This document shows positions 44,763-55,489 of a stretch of 64,000 bases of DNA, piece by piece (position 1 is the stretch's first letter; the number at the start of each line of letters is the position of its first letter). Origin of the DNA: Heloderma charlesbogerti (lineage: Eukaryota > Chordata > Lepidosauria > Squamata > Helodermatidae). The stretch covers positions 682,001-746,000 of the forward strand of contig JANEZZ010001679.1 in assembly GCA_026122225.1 (NCBI GenBank). Reading direction: 5' to 3'. Under the pieces are notes generated by a model. The model worked only from the letters and a program-made list of their open reading frames with translations, was not told where the DNA came from and made no database searches. Made by a program: the position numbers and the translations under genes.

Positions 44763-45327
44763 CAGGGATGTTAGAGAAATCCGCTGCAGATTCAAATGAA
44801 GCCGGATTCTTTGGAATCCAGCCTCCAGAATCCATGGCGGGATGGCCCCACTTACCTCTGCTCCAGGAAGATTCTGCGTGGAATGGCTCTCGGCTGCATG
44901 CTTAACTGGAGCCATTCCCCTCTGCTCCGATTGCCTTTTTTTTTTTTAATGGTGATCAGCAGGAAGTGCCCATATACACAAAATAGAGCTGTGAATATTT
45001 TGCATGTAAGTGTCCATAGACTTATACGCAAGATTCACAGCTCTATTTTGCGTATAAGAGTCCATAGACTTATATACAAAATTCACAGCTCTATTTTGTG
45101 TATAAGTCTATGGGCACATCTTGCCGATCACCTTTTTAAAAATAAATAAATAAATGGCAATCGACGCAGAGACAAATGGGTCCAGGTAAGCGACCCTCAA
45201 GCCAGGCGGCTCCGCAGAATCCTCATGGAGTGGAGCCACCCTGGAGGATTCCGGGGGGGAGGAACAAATCATGACCTCCAGGTGGATTCCCCACTGGAAT
45301 GGACAGTGGGGAATCCATACATCCCTA
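44763..45327. mobile_element. hAT-like element with internal repeat hairpins
   Basis: CAGGGATGTTAGAGAAATCC...GGGGAATCCATACATCCCTA; octamers CTCTTAAA and CTGTTAAA agree at 7 of 8. Donor-like words face outward at 44850-44857 (ACTTACCT) and 45184-45191 (AGGTAAGC). At 44989-45115 the words ATTCACAGCTCTATTTTG and GTCCATAGACTTATA repeat in direct and inverted order. Confidence 0.8.
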
Positions 45328-45663
45328 CTGTTAAATTAAAGATGTACTGTATGAGAATTTTGTTCCTGTTCCCAAATCTTTCATAGTTGAAAATTAGATA
45401 AATTTGCATTAAAATGTGAACCAAATTTCTCTGCTGTCCCTACTCAGACCCCAAATGTCTGAGTCATATTAACTGCCTATCCATATGATCTGGTGTTGAC
45501 ATCAGAGACCTGATTCACAAACCTGGCTAAGTGTCATATTAGGCTGCAGCAGAGGCCTGGATTCAAATCATTGCTCACCTATTGAGCTTAACTGGTGACC
45601 CTAGGAGGATACATTAGGATAATCCAATTTATGCCACACTGAATTCCTAGGAGGATATGTAGG

Positions 45664-46113
45664 TAGTGATGTCACAGGAATTCAATTGGGGGGTGGAGCT
45701 TGATGAGCTTTCATCAGCTTGGCCCCCTAGATTGTGTTTTGTCTTCTGCCAGCTGGCCCGACTTGGTGTACAATGATTCGGGTCAGCTGGTGGAATTCCT
45801 TAAAAAAAATTGTGCAAACATTTGTGCAAATTTTGGCTGTAAATTGCACTAATTTGCATAATTTGCACAAATTACAGCCCAACTTCATTCAAATTATACA
45901 AATATGTGCAATCTGTGGCTGTAATTTGTGCAAATCTCTATTTGTGAAAATTATGGCCAAGTAAAAAAAGAAAAGAAAAGCATTACAAGTTATAAATCCC
46001 CAGACCATGGGGAAATCATGTGGCTCAGCTCACAAAAGCAAGCCCAATCAGGGACATCACAGAAGTCTGGGAAGCTCAAAAAGGGCCAGATTTCCTGGTG
46101 ATGGACATTCCTA
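45664..46113. mobile_element. hAT-like element, AT-rich subfamily
   Basis: TAGTGATGTCACAGG...GATGGACATTCCTA; octamers TATGTAGG and CATGTAGG agree at 7 of 8. Internal TTGTGCAAAT words and the CAGCTGGCCCGAC.../...GTCAGCTGG hairpin tie it to 12981-13900. Confidence 0.7.
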
Positions 46114-46121
46114 CATGTAGG

Positions 46122-47349
46122 ATATAAACACAATAAACACATAAAAACAATGCTTTGCCTTTAAATTACAATGGTCCTCAAATTCTGCATCTATTAAAGA
46201 ATCCAGGAAAAATATCCAGAAGACAAAAGATTAGTTGTAAATATAAAATCAATTTTATTACAGAATTAAGGTACAAAATAAGAATCAGAATAAGGTACTA
46301 AACGAGATTTAAGGTACAGAATTAAGGTGTCTGGGGAACTAGATAAACTAGTGTGAAGATATTCTCCCCGTTCAATATGCTTAAAGATAAGGCTATAATT
46401 GCTCCTTTATCAGTTAGGTGAGATAGCAGTAGATAGCTGTATTAACACTTTCAATTTAGAGGGAGGCACATTCTAAAGATCTGAGCTCTGAATTCTATGG
46501 TGTATTTGCATTTTAAAATAAATTTATGTAAACCAATAGCCACGGTCAATGTGCTTGAAGGTATAGGTAATTTCATACTCCTCTAGACAAAATGGAGCCT
46601 AGCCCTGGAAAGGGTAGGCAGCATGTACAACATCCAAAGCATATCACTGGTTGATCTGGATAAACCATATGGTATAAAAATGAGGGATGTTCCCGGAAGA
46701 ACCAGGAGGCAAAAAATGAACCACCAAGGATGATGAATGGGGGAAGAAACATCTATATATTTCAAAATCATTATATATAAAACAGCAAAAATAGTGTGGC
46801 ACCATACAAAGGTAATTGACAAGGCCCTGCCTACATGCATACAATCTTAAAAGAACATTTAAAAGAGAGGAAGGATGAGGAGAAATCACTGTCATAGTGA
46901 CAATATGTCAAGCTCTTTGAATGAAGTGGAACTTAAGACATTTTGTGTATTCCAAAAACAAAGTGTGGTGGAGGACTGGGATTGTTGTACTAATAGTCCC
47001 ACAGTACAGTGGCCATGAGTTCTACTTTACAGAGGACAGTCCTCTTGTTGAAGTGCAGTCAAAGGCAGTCCTCTATTTAAAGGTGTCCTCTATTTGAAGG
47101 GTCGTCCAGGCCAAGCCTGCTTTAAAGATAATCCTAAGAAGGCTGGAGACCCTTGAAGTTGCCCATCAAGAGTTAGCACCTAGACAGCAGACTGAGCAGG
47201 CACACAGGTCACCCGATTGATCTTCCCACTATGGTGAGATGTATTTCTACTGAAATTATATTAATGATTTCTCCATTTTTGCCTATGCATATAAATAAGC
47301 ATATGCAAACAGAGGATCACAAGGCACCTGATGAGAACATAGCATAGAA
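46122..47349. other. Unassigned AT-rich non-coding DNA
   Basis: No element recognised. Imperfect GAATTAAGGTAC-type repeats near 46263-46330. No gene. Confidence 0.35.
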
Positions 47350-47432
47350 TGTTTGTGAACCGCCCAGAGAGCTTCGGCTATTGGGCGGTATAGAAATGAA
47401 ATGAATGAATGAATGAATGAATAAATAAATAG
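47350..47432 (+). repeat. L2-like 3' terminus
   Basis: GTGAACCGCCCAGAGAGC, GGGCGGTATAGAAATGAAAT and (GAAT)n: only the 3' tail. Confidence 0.8.
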
Positions 47433-47565
47433 AATCCAACCTTCCAAAAGCATTGCTTCTTGAAATATAATTCCCAAGAAGCAAGGGCTCACATTCTGAC
47501 AACAATGGAGGAGTTTAGTGCTTAACCTTGGGAAAACACAGTGGGCTGGGACAGGCAATACCCTC

Positions 47566-47568
47566 ATT

Positions 47569-47599
<31 letters not shown>

Positions 47600-48165
47600 T
47601 TAATTAAATTTATTAATCACCCATCTGACTGGTCACCCAGCCACTCTGGGCGATGTACAACCCACCATAAAACAATTTAAAACAATAAAATTTTACCAAA
47701 TTTTTTTTTTTTAAATACCCTAACCCACCCCAAATGCCTGCCTGAACAACCACGTTTTTAATGCACGACGGAAGCTCATTAAAGAGGGGGCATGACGGAG
47801 TTTCCTAGGGAGGGAGTTCCACAGAGTGGGGGCTACCACAGAGAAGGCCCTCTCCCTCGTCCCCACCAGTCTAGCTGTCCTGGCTGATGGGACAGAGAGA
47901 AGGCCATCCGAGGCTGATCTTGTTAAGCGGCCTGTCTGGTGTTGCTGGAGGCGCTCCTTAAGATAGGCTGGGCTGGAACCATATAGGGTTTTAAAGGTCA
48001 AAACCAACACCTTGAATTTGGCCCGGAAAACAACTGGTAACCAGTGCAACTCCTTCAGCACTGGAGTGATGTGATCTCGCTGGCGGCTGCCTTTAATCAG
48101 GCGAGCCGCCGCGTTCTGTACCAGCTGCAGTTTCCGAACCAGTTTTTCATCCAGATCATTCTCCC
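47566..48165 (-). mobile_element. L2-like LINE 3' portion
   Basis: The minus-strand frame (48061 down to 47720, 113 codons) is uninterrupted: LKELHWLPVVFRAKFKVLV, TFKTLYGSSPAYLKERL, RTARLVGTRERAFSVVAPTL and FRRALKTWLFRQAF. Upstream at 48070-48165 is AARLIKGSRQRDHI-like coding. The left end is the tail (TTTA)n at 47566-47612. One of the best-kept L2 copies here, but 5'-truncated. Confidence 0.9.
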
Positions 48166-48176
48166 ATGCATGGTGG

Positions 48177-48385
48177 GGAGGGGCTGCAGCTCAGTGGTAG
48201 AGCACATGATTTGCATGCAGAATTCCCCTGATTCAATCTCTGGCATCTCCAAGCAGGGCTAGGAAATAATCCTTCCCAAAACCCTGGAGAGCCGCTGCCA
48301 ATCAGTGTCAACAATACTGGGCTAGATAGACCAATGGTCTAACTCGATATAATGCAGCTTCCAATGTTCCTGTGTTGGGAGTGTG
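48177..48385 (+). mobile_element. tRNA-derived SINE
   Basis: A-box-like GCTGCAGCTCAGTGGTAGAGC region, B-box-like GATTCAATCTC, then body words CCCTGGAGAGCCGCTGCCA, CAATACTGGGCTAGATAG and CTAACTCGATATAATGCAGC. The tRNA-like promoter at the left puts it on the plus strand. Confidence 0.8.
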
Positions 48386-48444
48386 GGCAGTTGCCATGCC
48401 GCATGCCTGTCCTGCCTTTGACACTAGTTATGTGTGTACACCAT

Positions 48445-48765
48445 TAGAGAGGTTCATCTGGTACCTACATTGTGCTCCTTCCAACATCAGGTGAAAACCT
48501 TCTCCCCCCCGCCCCCCAGAATTTTAGCATTCTAGTCTTTTAGCTCTGCTTTTTTTGAACGTGTTACTGTATTTTAAAACTCTGCATTCCTGATAGGTTT
48601 TATGCTGGTTGTACTTCTATACCGTAGTTTTAAGCTTTTCTGTTTTATATTGTTTTTTATTCTGTACTCGTGGTTTTAATTTTTGTGAACCGCCCAGAGA
48701 GCTTCAGCGATTGGGTGGTATAGAAATGCAATAAATATGTAAATACATACATACATACATGGCAT
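48445..48765 (+). mobile_element. L2-like LINE 3' end
   Basis: GGTTCATCTGGTACCTAC, CACATCAGGTGAAAACC-like coding end, AT-rich UTR, then AACCGCCCAGAGAGCTTC and (ATAC)n. 5'-truncated. Confidence 0.8.
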
Positions 48766-49070
48766 AAATGTAAAATCCAGTGTGGGTTGTCCCAGATCGA
48801 GTGTTCAGTCACTGGATTTTTTCTGGGAGATGGTGCAATCTCAACCTATACATGTTGGATTGCATGCAAGCCTGCCTTTTCAAACAAATATTCCCACAGG
48901 CATATATCAGATTCAGCCAGTAGATGTGGGACAAGCATTCTCAGTGGTTGGAAAGGTAAGGTCCTCTCCCACTCCCCACAACACATAGGGAAGCAATCTG
49001 TCCAGCCCAGTGGAACAATAGGGTATGCACTGGAGAGTTTGCCAGAGGGTTACACTTCTCTGTTTATTTG

Positions 49071-49118
49071 TTTGTTGTTGTTTATTCATTCAGTTGCTTC
49101 CAACTCTTCGTGACTTCA
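49071..49118 (-). mobile_element. BovB 3' terminus, part of a rearranged copy
   Basis: Inverse of the BovB tail: TGTTGTTTATTCATTCAG, then TTCCAACTCTTCGTGACTTC and ATGGG, equal to the 60070-60131 tail read backwards. It joins plus-strand BovB coding sequence without spacer. Confidence 0.7.
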
Positions 49119-50727
49119 TGGGCCAAAACAAGACCTGGAACTGATTGTAGTTCAGAGCACAAACTTCTTATTGCACAATTTAGAATCAGACTAAAGAGAA
49201 TAGGGAAGACTCACAGATCAGTTAGATATGAGCTCACTAGGGATGGCAGAGAATTTCTCCCCGAATCTTCGGGAGGCCGAGCGCCGAGGCATTCGGCCCC
49301 CCGAAAGTGTTGGGGAAATTCTCCGCCGGCCCCCCGCCCCCCCGGGATGGTACTTACCTTCAGCGAATGTCCCTCTCAGCAGCGGGTCCCGGTGGCGGTT
49401 CGGCGGCAGTTCGGCGGGGACGGGGGTGGTGGCCGACCAGCTGCCGCCACCACTATTACAAAATAAAAAAGTAAGTAAAAAAAACCCACACCCATGATAG
49501 GCTACGTGACGATTTACGTAGCCTATCACGGCTAGATTTCCAAAGTCAGCCGTGATAGGCTACGTTAATTGTCACGTAGCCTATCACGGGTGACTTTGGG
49601 GGGGGGAAAGCATGTATGCAAGTGGCGGTGGCCCATGAGCGCCGCCATTTGCGTTCCTTATTTTGGCATGTCTAGTCTACGTAAAGACTTATGTAGACTG
49701 CGGCGAAAATAAGGGCAACGCATTCCCTTTAAGCGTTCCCTTATTTTCGCCGTAGTCTACGTAAATCTTTACGTAGACTAGACATGCCAAAATAAGGAAC
49801 ACAAATGGCGGCGCCCATGGGCCACCGCCATTTGCGTACGTGCTTTTTTTTTTCTTTCCAAAGTCACCCGTGATAGGCTACGTGACGATTAACGTAGCCT
49901 ATCATGGCTGACTTTGGAAATCTAGCCGTGATAGGCTACATTAATCGTTACGTAGCCTATCACAGGGGGTTGTTTTGTTTTTTTTTACTTTTTCTTTCGC
50001 GGCCGGGGAGACGGGGCGCTTCTCCCCAGCCTGAATTTCGGCCGGGCGAGGCGGGGCACCTCCCCCCCCGGCCTGAATTTTGGCCGGGCGAGGCAGGATG
50101 CCTCCCCCCCCTCACCTGAAGTTCGGGGGGAGAAGCGAAGCGCCTCCCCCCCACCGCGAATCACCCCTGCGAAAAGGTAAGTGACTTTCGTACATCCCTA
50201 GAGCTCACTAATATTCCTCATGAATATGCAGTGGAGGTGAAGAATACATTTAAGGGACTAGATTTAGTAGATAGGGTCCCGGAAGAACTATGGACAGAAG
50301 TTCGCAACATTGTTCAGGAGGCAGCAACAACAAAAGTCCCAAAGAAAAAGAACACCAAGAAGGCAAGATGGCTGTCTGCTGAGACACTGGAAGCAGCCTA
50401 AGAAAGAAGGAAAGCAAAAGGCAACAGTGCTAGGGGGAGATATGCCCAATTAAATGCAAAATTCCAGAGGTTAGCCAGAAGAGATAAGGAATTATTTTTA
50501 AACAAGCAATGCGTGGAAGTGGAAGAAGATAATAGAATAGGAAGGACAAGAGACCTCTTCCAGAAAATTAGAAACATCGGAGGTAAATTCCAGGCATGGG
50601 TATGATCAAAAACAAAGATGGCAAGGACCTAACAGAAGCAGAAGAGATCAAGAAAAGGTGGTGAGAATATATGGAAGATCTGTATAGGAAGGATAATAGT
50701 ATCGGGGATAGATTTGATGGTGTAGTC
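49119..50727 (+). mobile_element. BovB LINE fragment (end of EN and linker), split by a hAT-like element
   Basis: 49119-49237 encodes KTRPGTDCSSEHKLL (the SDH-type end of the endonuclease, here SEH) and the following linker. It resumes at 50201 with IPHEYAVEVKNTF-like coding and FKGLDLVDRVPEELWTEV, up to about 50727. The hAT-like element 49238-50200 sits between, with GAGCTCAC on both sides. A stop in the ERRKAKG region (TAA near 50399) and later lesions disable it. Confidence 0.85.
49238..50200. mobile_element. Complete hairpin-rich hAT-like element
   Basis: TAGGGATGGCAGAGAATTTC...CTTTCGTACATCCCTA with exact GAGCTCAC duplication (49230-49237, 50201-50208). Outward donor-like words are at 49352-49359 (inverted) and 50175-50182. 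Core 49493-49965 is a two-level palindrome centred near 49727: the arms carry GATAGGCTACGTGACG, CAAGTGGCGG/CGCCATTTGC and TAGTCTACGTAAA words in mirrored order. It is the reverse orientation of 10931-11889. No transposase. Confidence 0.95.
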
Positions 50728-51518
50728 CTTTTCTGTATCTTTCCTTCCATTAAAGATTCCAGTATGGAATCATTCATCTGCCTGCCATAGTTTTACAGTG
50801 TAAACAGAACAGAAAATAGCCATTGAGGAGATTCTGCCATTGAGTTGAAACAGTGACCGAGCTAGCTTTTCATTTTCAAATAAAATCTTGATGAGACATT
50901 ACATTTTATACACAGCAGAGAGTCTCAGTTAAATGCTACCATATTTATATGTTAATTTTTTTGCAGAAATCATTACACGGTGTAATTTATGCAAAAAGAG
51001 TGTGCAGGAAAAAAAATTCTCAAGCAAAGCTTTGAAACCATTAATGTCAGTGTAAACAAAGCTCCCTGTTTAATACTATTAAACATAATGTGCTTATTTA
51101 TTTGCTTATTTTTTTATTAGGTGAAAACGACCAAGCCATATAATATAAAATAGTATGTTTTTAGAATGGTTATATATTTTACTGTTTGTATAGTGGCCAT
51201 GTTCAAACACGAAAATGTGTTGAATTCATTCAAAGCACACTGCTGGCGTGAAAGAAACGTAACATTGCAATTATTATGGGGTGCAGGGGGGAGCTCACAA
51301 TGACCCCTGGACTTTCTTGTCCTCATCACCATTGCAACCTCCTTGTTCACCTGCCTCTTCTTCTGGCCCAAACAATGGTGGTAAGTGAGAAGGAGAAGCA
51401 CTAGCACTCTGCCTGTCAAGCAAGCAAGTGGTAGCAATGATGAGAAAGATGAGGAGGAACCAGAGAAGCTGGTGTCAATGTCAGTGAGAGGCACAGATGG
51501 AGGTGGGGCATTAAAAGT
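50728..51518. other. Low-repeat DNA, possible conserved block at 50880-51090
   Basis: ATTACACGGTGTAATTTATGC and ACCATTAATGTCAGTG lie in AT-rich, non-repetitive sequence. No frame of note. Constraint is a guess. Confidence 0.3.
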
Positions 51519-51526
51519 GTCTTGCC

Positions 51527-52017
51527 TAGGCATGTATGGAATTTGTAAAATCCATTCTGCTGCATTGTGCTGATTGTCAAGTGACTTCCGTTCCATCGTC
51601 TGCTCATTGGTGGAATGAGATTTCCCAGATTTGAGCAAATTTGGATTTGTGCAAATTCACACTTGTTTGAATTTGCACTTCCACAAATTCTCCTCAAAAT
51701 GTGCAAATCCCCCCTGCCCCCTGCACATTTTCATGCTTTAGTCTATGGGGGAAATGTGCATTTTTGGCTGGTGGGTGTTTAGGGGCATTGTGTGTGTGTG
51801 TGTGTGTTCGTATTTTACATATTTTTCCATGACTAAATTTGTGTAAAATTCCAGAAAGTAAAAAATCAAACTAAACAAACAACAACAACAACAACAAAAC
51901 CCTGGTTCATGGAATGCACGTGACTCAGGAAAAGCCAATCTGCTGCAGGATGCATGGGTCAGATTCATAGAATACTGAACTCATTTGATTACATTGCATA
52001 TTTCTCCGACAGCCCTA
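51527..52017. mobile_element. hAT-like element A of a tandem pair
   Basis: TAGGCATGTATGGAATTTG...TCTCCGACAGCCCTA, 491 bp, with exact GTCTTGCC on both sides (51519-51526, 52018-52025). AT-rich interior with GTGCAAATTC and a (GT)n at 51789-51806. The right-hand octamer is also the left octamer of element B. Confidence 0.85.
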
Positions 52018-52025
52018 GTCTTGCC

Positions 52026-52412
52026 TAGGGATGTATGGACTGTGTAAAATCCATTTTGTCTGTGTTTCATGGTTTGTCAGGCACCTTCATTCCATCATCC
52101 ACCCACAGATGGATGCAATTTTTTTTTTCATCATGTGGAAAAATACAGAAATAATTACGTAAATAATTTACATAATTTACCTCAGTATGTCACATTTAGT
52201 GTATTGTCCCCCATTCCATTCAACGTTTCCTCAGCAGAAACTTACATAGTTTTCTATGGATTTATATCCATACATTTCAGGAAAGTAAAAAAAATCATCT
52301 GAAAGTCCACGGAGTCTGCACGGCCTGAGGGGGTTGCTCTGCAGCAGATTCTGCAGGTCGGATTCTTAGAAATCCGAGCTCCTTTTAATCCATCTCAAAT
52401 TTCTCCAGCATC
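52026..52412. mobile_element. hAT-like element B of a tandem pair
   Basis: TAGGGATGTATGGACTGTG...TTCTCCAGCATCC, 387 bp. Left octamer GTCTTGCC (52018-52025, shared with element A), right octamer CTCTTGCC (52413-52420), 7 of 8. The last bases of the right tip are eroded. Same subfamily as 15982-16819, but without that copy's inserts. Confidence 0.8.
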
Positions 52413-52624
52413 CTCTTGCCCAAGCGGCAATCCCAGAAATCTGGAACCGGCACTGAGTGAATGGAAGACAGAATGTCAGCAAATGCATGTATTCTCTCCA
52501 TCACATGACAAGCTACACCCACCATCATTAGTTTTTTCTACACACATATGAAAAGTGCAAGAGCTGTGTATCCTCTGTTACATCTAGGTGCTCTTTCCTA
52601 TTGGGGGGTTTGTTGAAGAGAGTT

Positions 52625-52840
52625 TAATTTTTTATTTATTTTATTTATTATTGCATTTATATCCCACCTTTTTTCCTCTTGGAAGGAACCCAAGGTGGCT
52701 TACATTATCCTCCTCCTCTCCATTTTATCCTCACAACAACAACCCTGTGAGGTAGGTTGGGCTGAGAATGTGTGACTGGCCCTAAGTCCCCCAGTGAGCT
52801 TCCATGGCCGAGTGGGGACTTCAATCCAGGACCCAGTTGT
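52625..52840 (-). mobile_element. CORE-SINE (tRNA-derived head, L2-like tail)
   Basis: The tail (TTTA)n TTGCATTTATATCCCACC is at left; CCTCACAACAACAACCCTG, AGGTAGGTTGGGCTGAG and GGCCGAGTGGGGACTTC follow, the inverse of a tRNA head. Second copy of the 6178-6412 family. Confidence 0.78.
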
Positions 52841-54268
52841 TCAGTCCTACATAGACAGGAGGTTTGTTTCTTCCCTGTATCTGTTGTTCTTGTTTGATTA
52901 CTGGTTTTTGCAGGTATGTTTGGCCTTCAGCTGCTGTTCTTTTGAATAGTATGCATTCTGCACAGAATTCTATGGAGGTAGAATAATTGACACATTACAA
53001 AGAATCCAGGGCTTCTACTAGAAATGGCACTCCTGTGTCAAACTACTCCCACACCGTTTATGATGTGAATTCAACCTACCTTACCTCCCGACATCATTAT
53101 AATGTATTATATTATATTATATTATTATATTATTATAATATAATGCTCAGCTCTATGCTCAGCAGCAAACAGAAACCTGGAACTGCATGTAGTAATAATG
53201 CCAAGCTATGGGGCAAATAGAACTTGGTATTATTGGTGGGCAGAGGAAGAATGACATGGGTGCCATTTTTTAGTGGCTCATCTGCGTTCTTTGTAACATG
53301 GAGCCAGGTCAGACAATACATCTTCAGAGAATTGGCTCCTGGCATAGAAGCCCTGTTCCTAGAGTGTCCCTGAGTGTCCTAGGAAGCAGGCAGGAGCCTT
53401 TTGAGCATTGTTTCCTAGGATGTTTTCTAGGAATGAACGATCTAAGGCAGGAGCCACAGAGCCTGTTTGTTCCTAGAGTGGTGTGTGTGTGTGCCACCAG
53501 TTTTTTCAGTGATGGCAGATGCTGGGGGGGGCAGAGGGTGGACATACACTTTTGACACTCTTGCTTTACACGCAGGGACAGAACATGTGATACAACCTAA
53601 GTCTGTATAGTTCAATATGGAGAGACAAAATTTGTGTGATTGATTTTCCTCGTTATATCCAGGAAAACAACCACACAATTTTCACCTACATGCATTGTAC
53701 TGTATATATGTAAGCAGCATTCATATAGAGGCAGGGACACTGTGCAAGATGGGTGGGGAGGAGCTGTATGCACCCAGGCGCCTGCATGCATTGGGCTGGA
53801 TCTGGACAAAAGCATCATGAGATCCAGGCTTTGTCATTCTGCTCACAAGCTGTTGGTCAAAGCTTGCAGATATGTTATGATGAAAGAAACCATGGTAATG
53901 GTTTGTTTTATCAATGTGTATAACAGCTCTGTTTATTGCCCTCTTTTTAACTGCTTTGATCTTTTAGTATCTGATATAATTGTTGTGATAATCTTGTATT
54001 TAAATCTAGACTAAATTTCCTGTGAACATTTAGGGATTCTTGTAACTATACATAAAACACTGCATTACTGGTAAGGAAATAAAAGCAGTGGATTTTCATT
54101 AAAGCTTACATTAAATAAAGGCCAGCCTCCTCTTGGAAAATATATATTGGGGTCTACTATAGCCATGGATCCATCTGGTTGGTTTGCATCAATATGTACA
54201 ATTCAGGGCTGGTCCTCCATTCCTTCTTATCCTTCCTGTCCATTTACAATCACACTACTGCAGAAGTC
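52841..54268. other. Unassigned non-coding DNA
   Basis: No gene or family recognised. An AT-only (ATTAT)n patch lies at 53101-53146. Confidence 0.35.
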
Positions 54269-54475
54269 ATTGGCCATGCTGACTGGGGATGATGGGAGTG
54301 TATGATGGGAATTGTAGTCCAACACATCTGGAGGGCGCTCTCATTGGCCATGCTGCCTGGGGCTGATGGGAGTTGTATGATGGGTGTTGTAGTCAAACAT
54401 ACCTGGAGGGCACTCTAATTGGCCATGCTGGCTGAGGCTGATGGGTGTTGGAGTCCCAAACATCTGGAGGGCATC
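54269..54475. repeat. Three tandem copies of a 74-75-bp unit
   Basis: ATTGGCCATGCTG starts at 54269, 54343 and 54418. Each unit continues with a GATGGGAGTG-type and a GTAGTCCAACA-type word, then CTGGAGGGC. The unit is related to the single repeat at 42885-42995. Confidence 0.85.
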
Positions 54476-54524
54476 AGATAGGGGAAGGCTGTTATAGTGG
54501 TAGAAAGATTGCAGCAAAGAGATC

Positions 54525-55465
54525 CAAAGTGATCAGGGACCTGGCGCAATTCCCCCATGTGGAAAGGTTACAAGGTCTGGGGCTATTTAGTTTAGGGAAA
54601 AAAAGTGAGAAAGGGTGAGGGCATGACAGAGGTGTATAAAATTCATGTATGGTGTAGAGAAAGTGGATAGGGGAATGTTCTTTTCCCTCACAACCCATGA
54701 TCATCCAATGGACAGACAAAAGGAGAAGATTCAAGACAGACAAAAGAAGTACTTCTTTGCATAAAAAAGGTAAAGGTGTCCCCAACCAGTCGTGTCCAAC
54801 TCTAGGGTGCGGTGCTCATCCTCGTTTCTAAGCCGAAGAGCCAGTGCTGTCAGAAGACGCTTCTGTGGTCATGTGGCCGGCATGACTGAACACCGAGGTG
54901 CACGGAACGCTGTTACCTTTCCCGCCGAGGCAGTACCTATTTATCTACTTGCAATTTCTTGCTTTCGAACTGCTAGGTTGGCAGAAGCTGGGACCGAAGA
55001 CGGGAGCTCACTCCGTCATGCAGCACTCAGGTCTTGAACTGCTGACCTGCTGACCTTCCAGTCTGCAGTTCAGCGTCTTAACCACTAAGCCACCGCGGCC
55101 CCACTTCTTTGCATACCACCTAGTTAAACTGCTACCTTAGGATGCAGTGGTTGCCACAACCTGGGCAGCTTTAGAAAGGGATTAGACAAATTCATGGGGG
55201 ATAACTCTGCTAAGGCTACTATAGTTTGCCTGTCACCATCGGTTGCTGGAGAACATGACAGGGAGAGTGCTATTGCTCTGCTGTCCTGCTTGTGGGCTTC
55301 CCATAGGCAACAGGTTAACTGCTTGGGGATATTTTTAAAAATACGGTTAGTAGTATGCAAAGCTATTTAATCAATAAAATGAAATAATGGTGGAACAAAA
55401 TGTTGCACTAGATAAGATCTCATTTGGCCTCACCCACCATGATTCTTCTTATTGTCTAATGTTAT
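54525..55465 (+). mobile_element. CR1-like LINE 3' portion, split by a Sauria SINE
   Basis: 54525-54763 (LGLFSLGKKS-like coding, GTATAAAATTCATG, GGACAGACAAAAGG) resumes at 55116 with AACTGCTACCTTAGGATGC, TTAGACAAATTCATGG, CCTGCTTGTGGGCTTCCC and CATTTGGCCTCACCC. The SINE 54764-55102 interrupts it. No intact frame. Confidence 0.75.
54764..55102 (-). mobile_element. Full-length Sauria SINE
   Basis: Minus strand: GGGGCCGCGGTGGCTTAGTG and GTTAAGACGCTGAACTGC (A-box region), GTTCAAGACCTGAG (B-box region), then a unique body and the 3' end CTAGAGTTGGACACGACTGG plus TACCTTTTTT. The 3' end matches the BovB tail (AGAGTCGGACACGACG at 60095), as known for this family. Exact 13-bp TSD ACTTCTTTGCATA (54751-54763, 55103-55115). 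Confidence 0.93.
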
Positions 55466-55489
55466 GTTAAGGGTTTGCTTCCACAGTAT

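Noticed and set aside
51117..51638. 173-codon minus-strand frame with Ser-rich and Leu-rich stretches
   Set aside because: It ends inside hAT-like element A and has no recognisable domain. I cannot exclude an exon, but nothing supports one.
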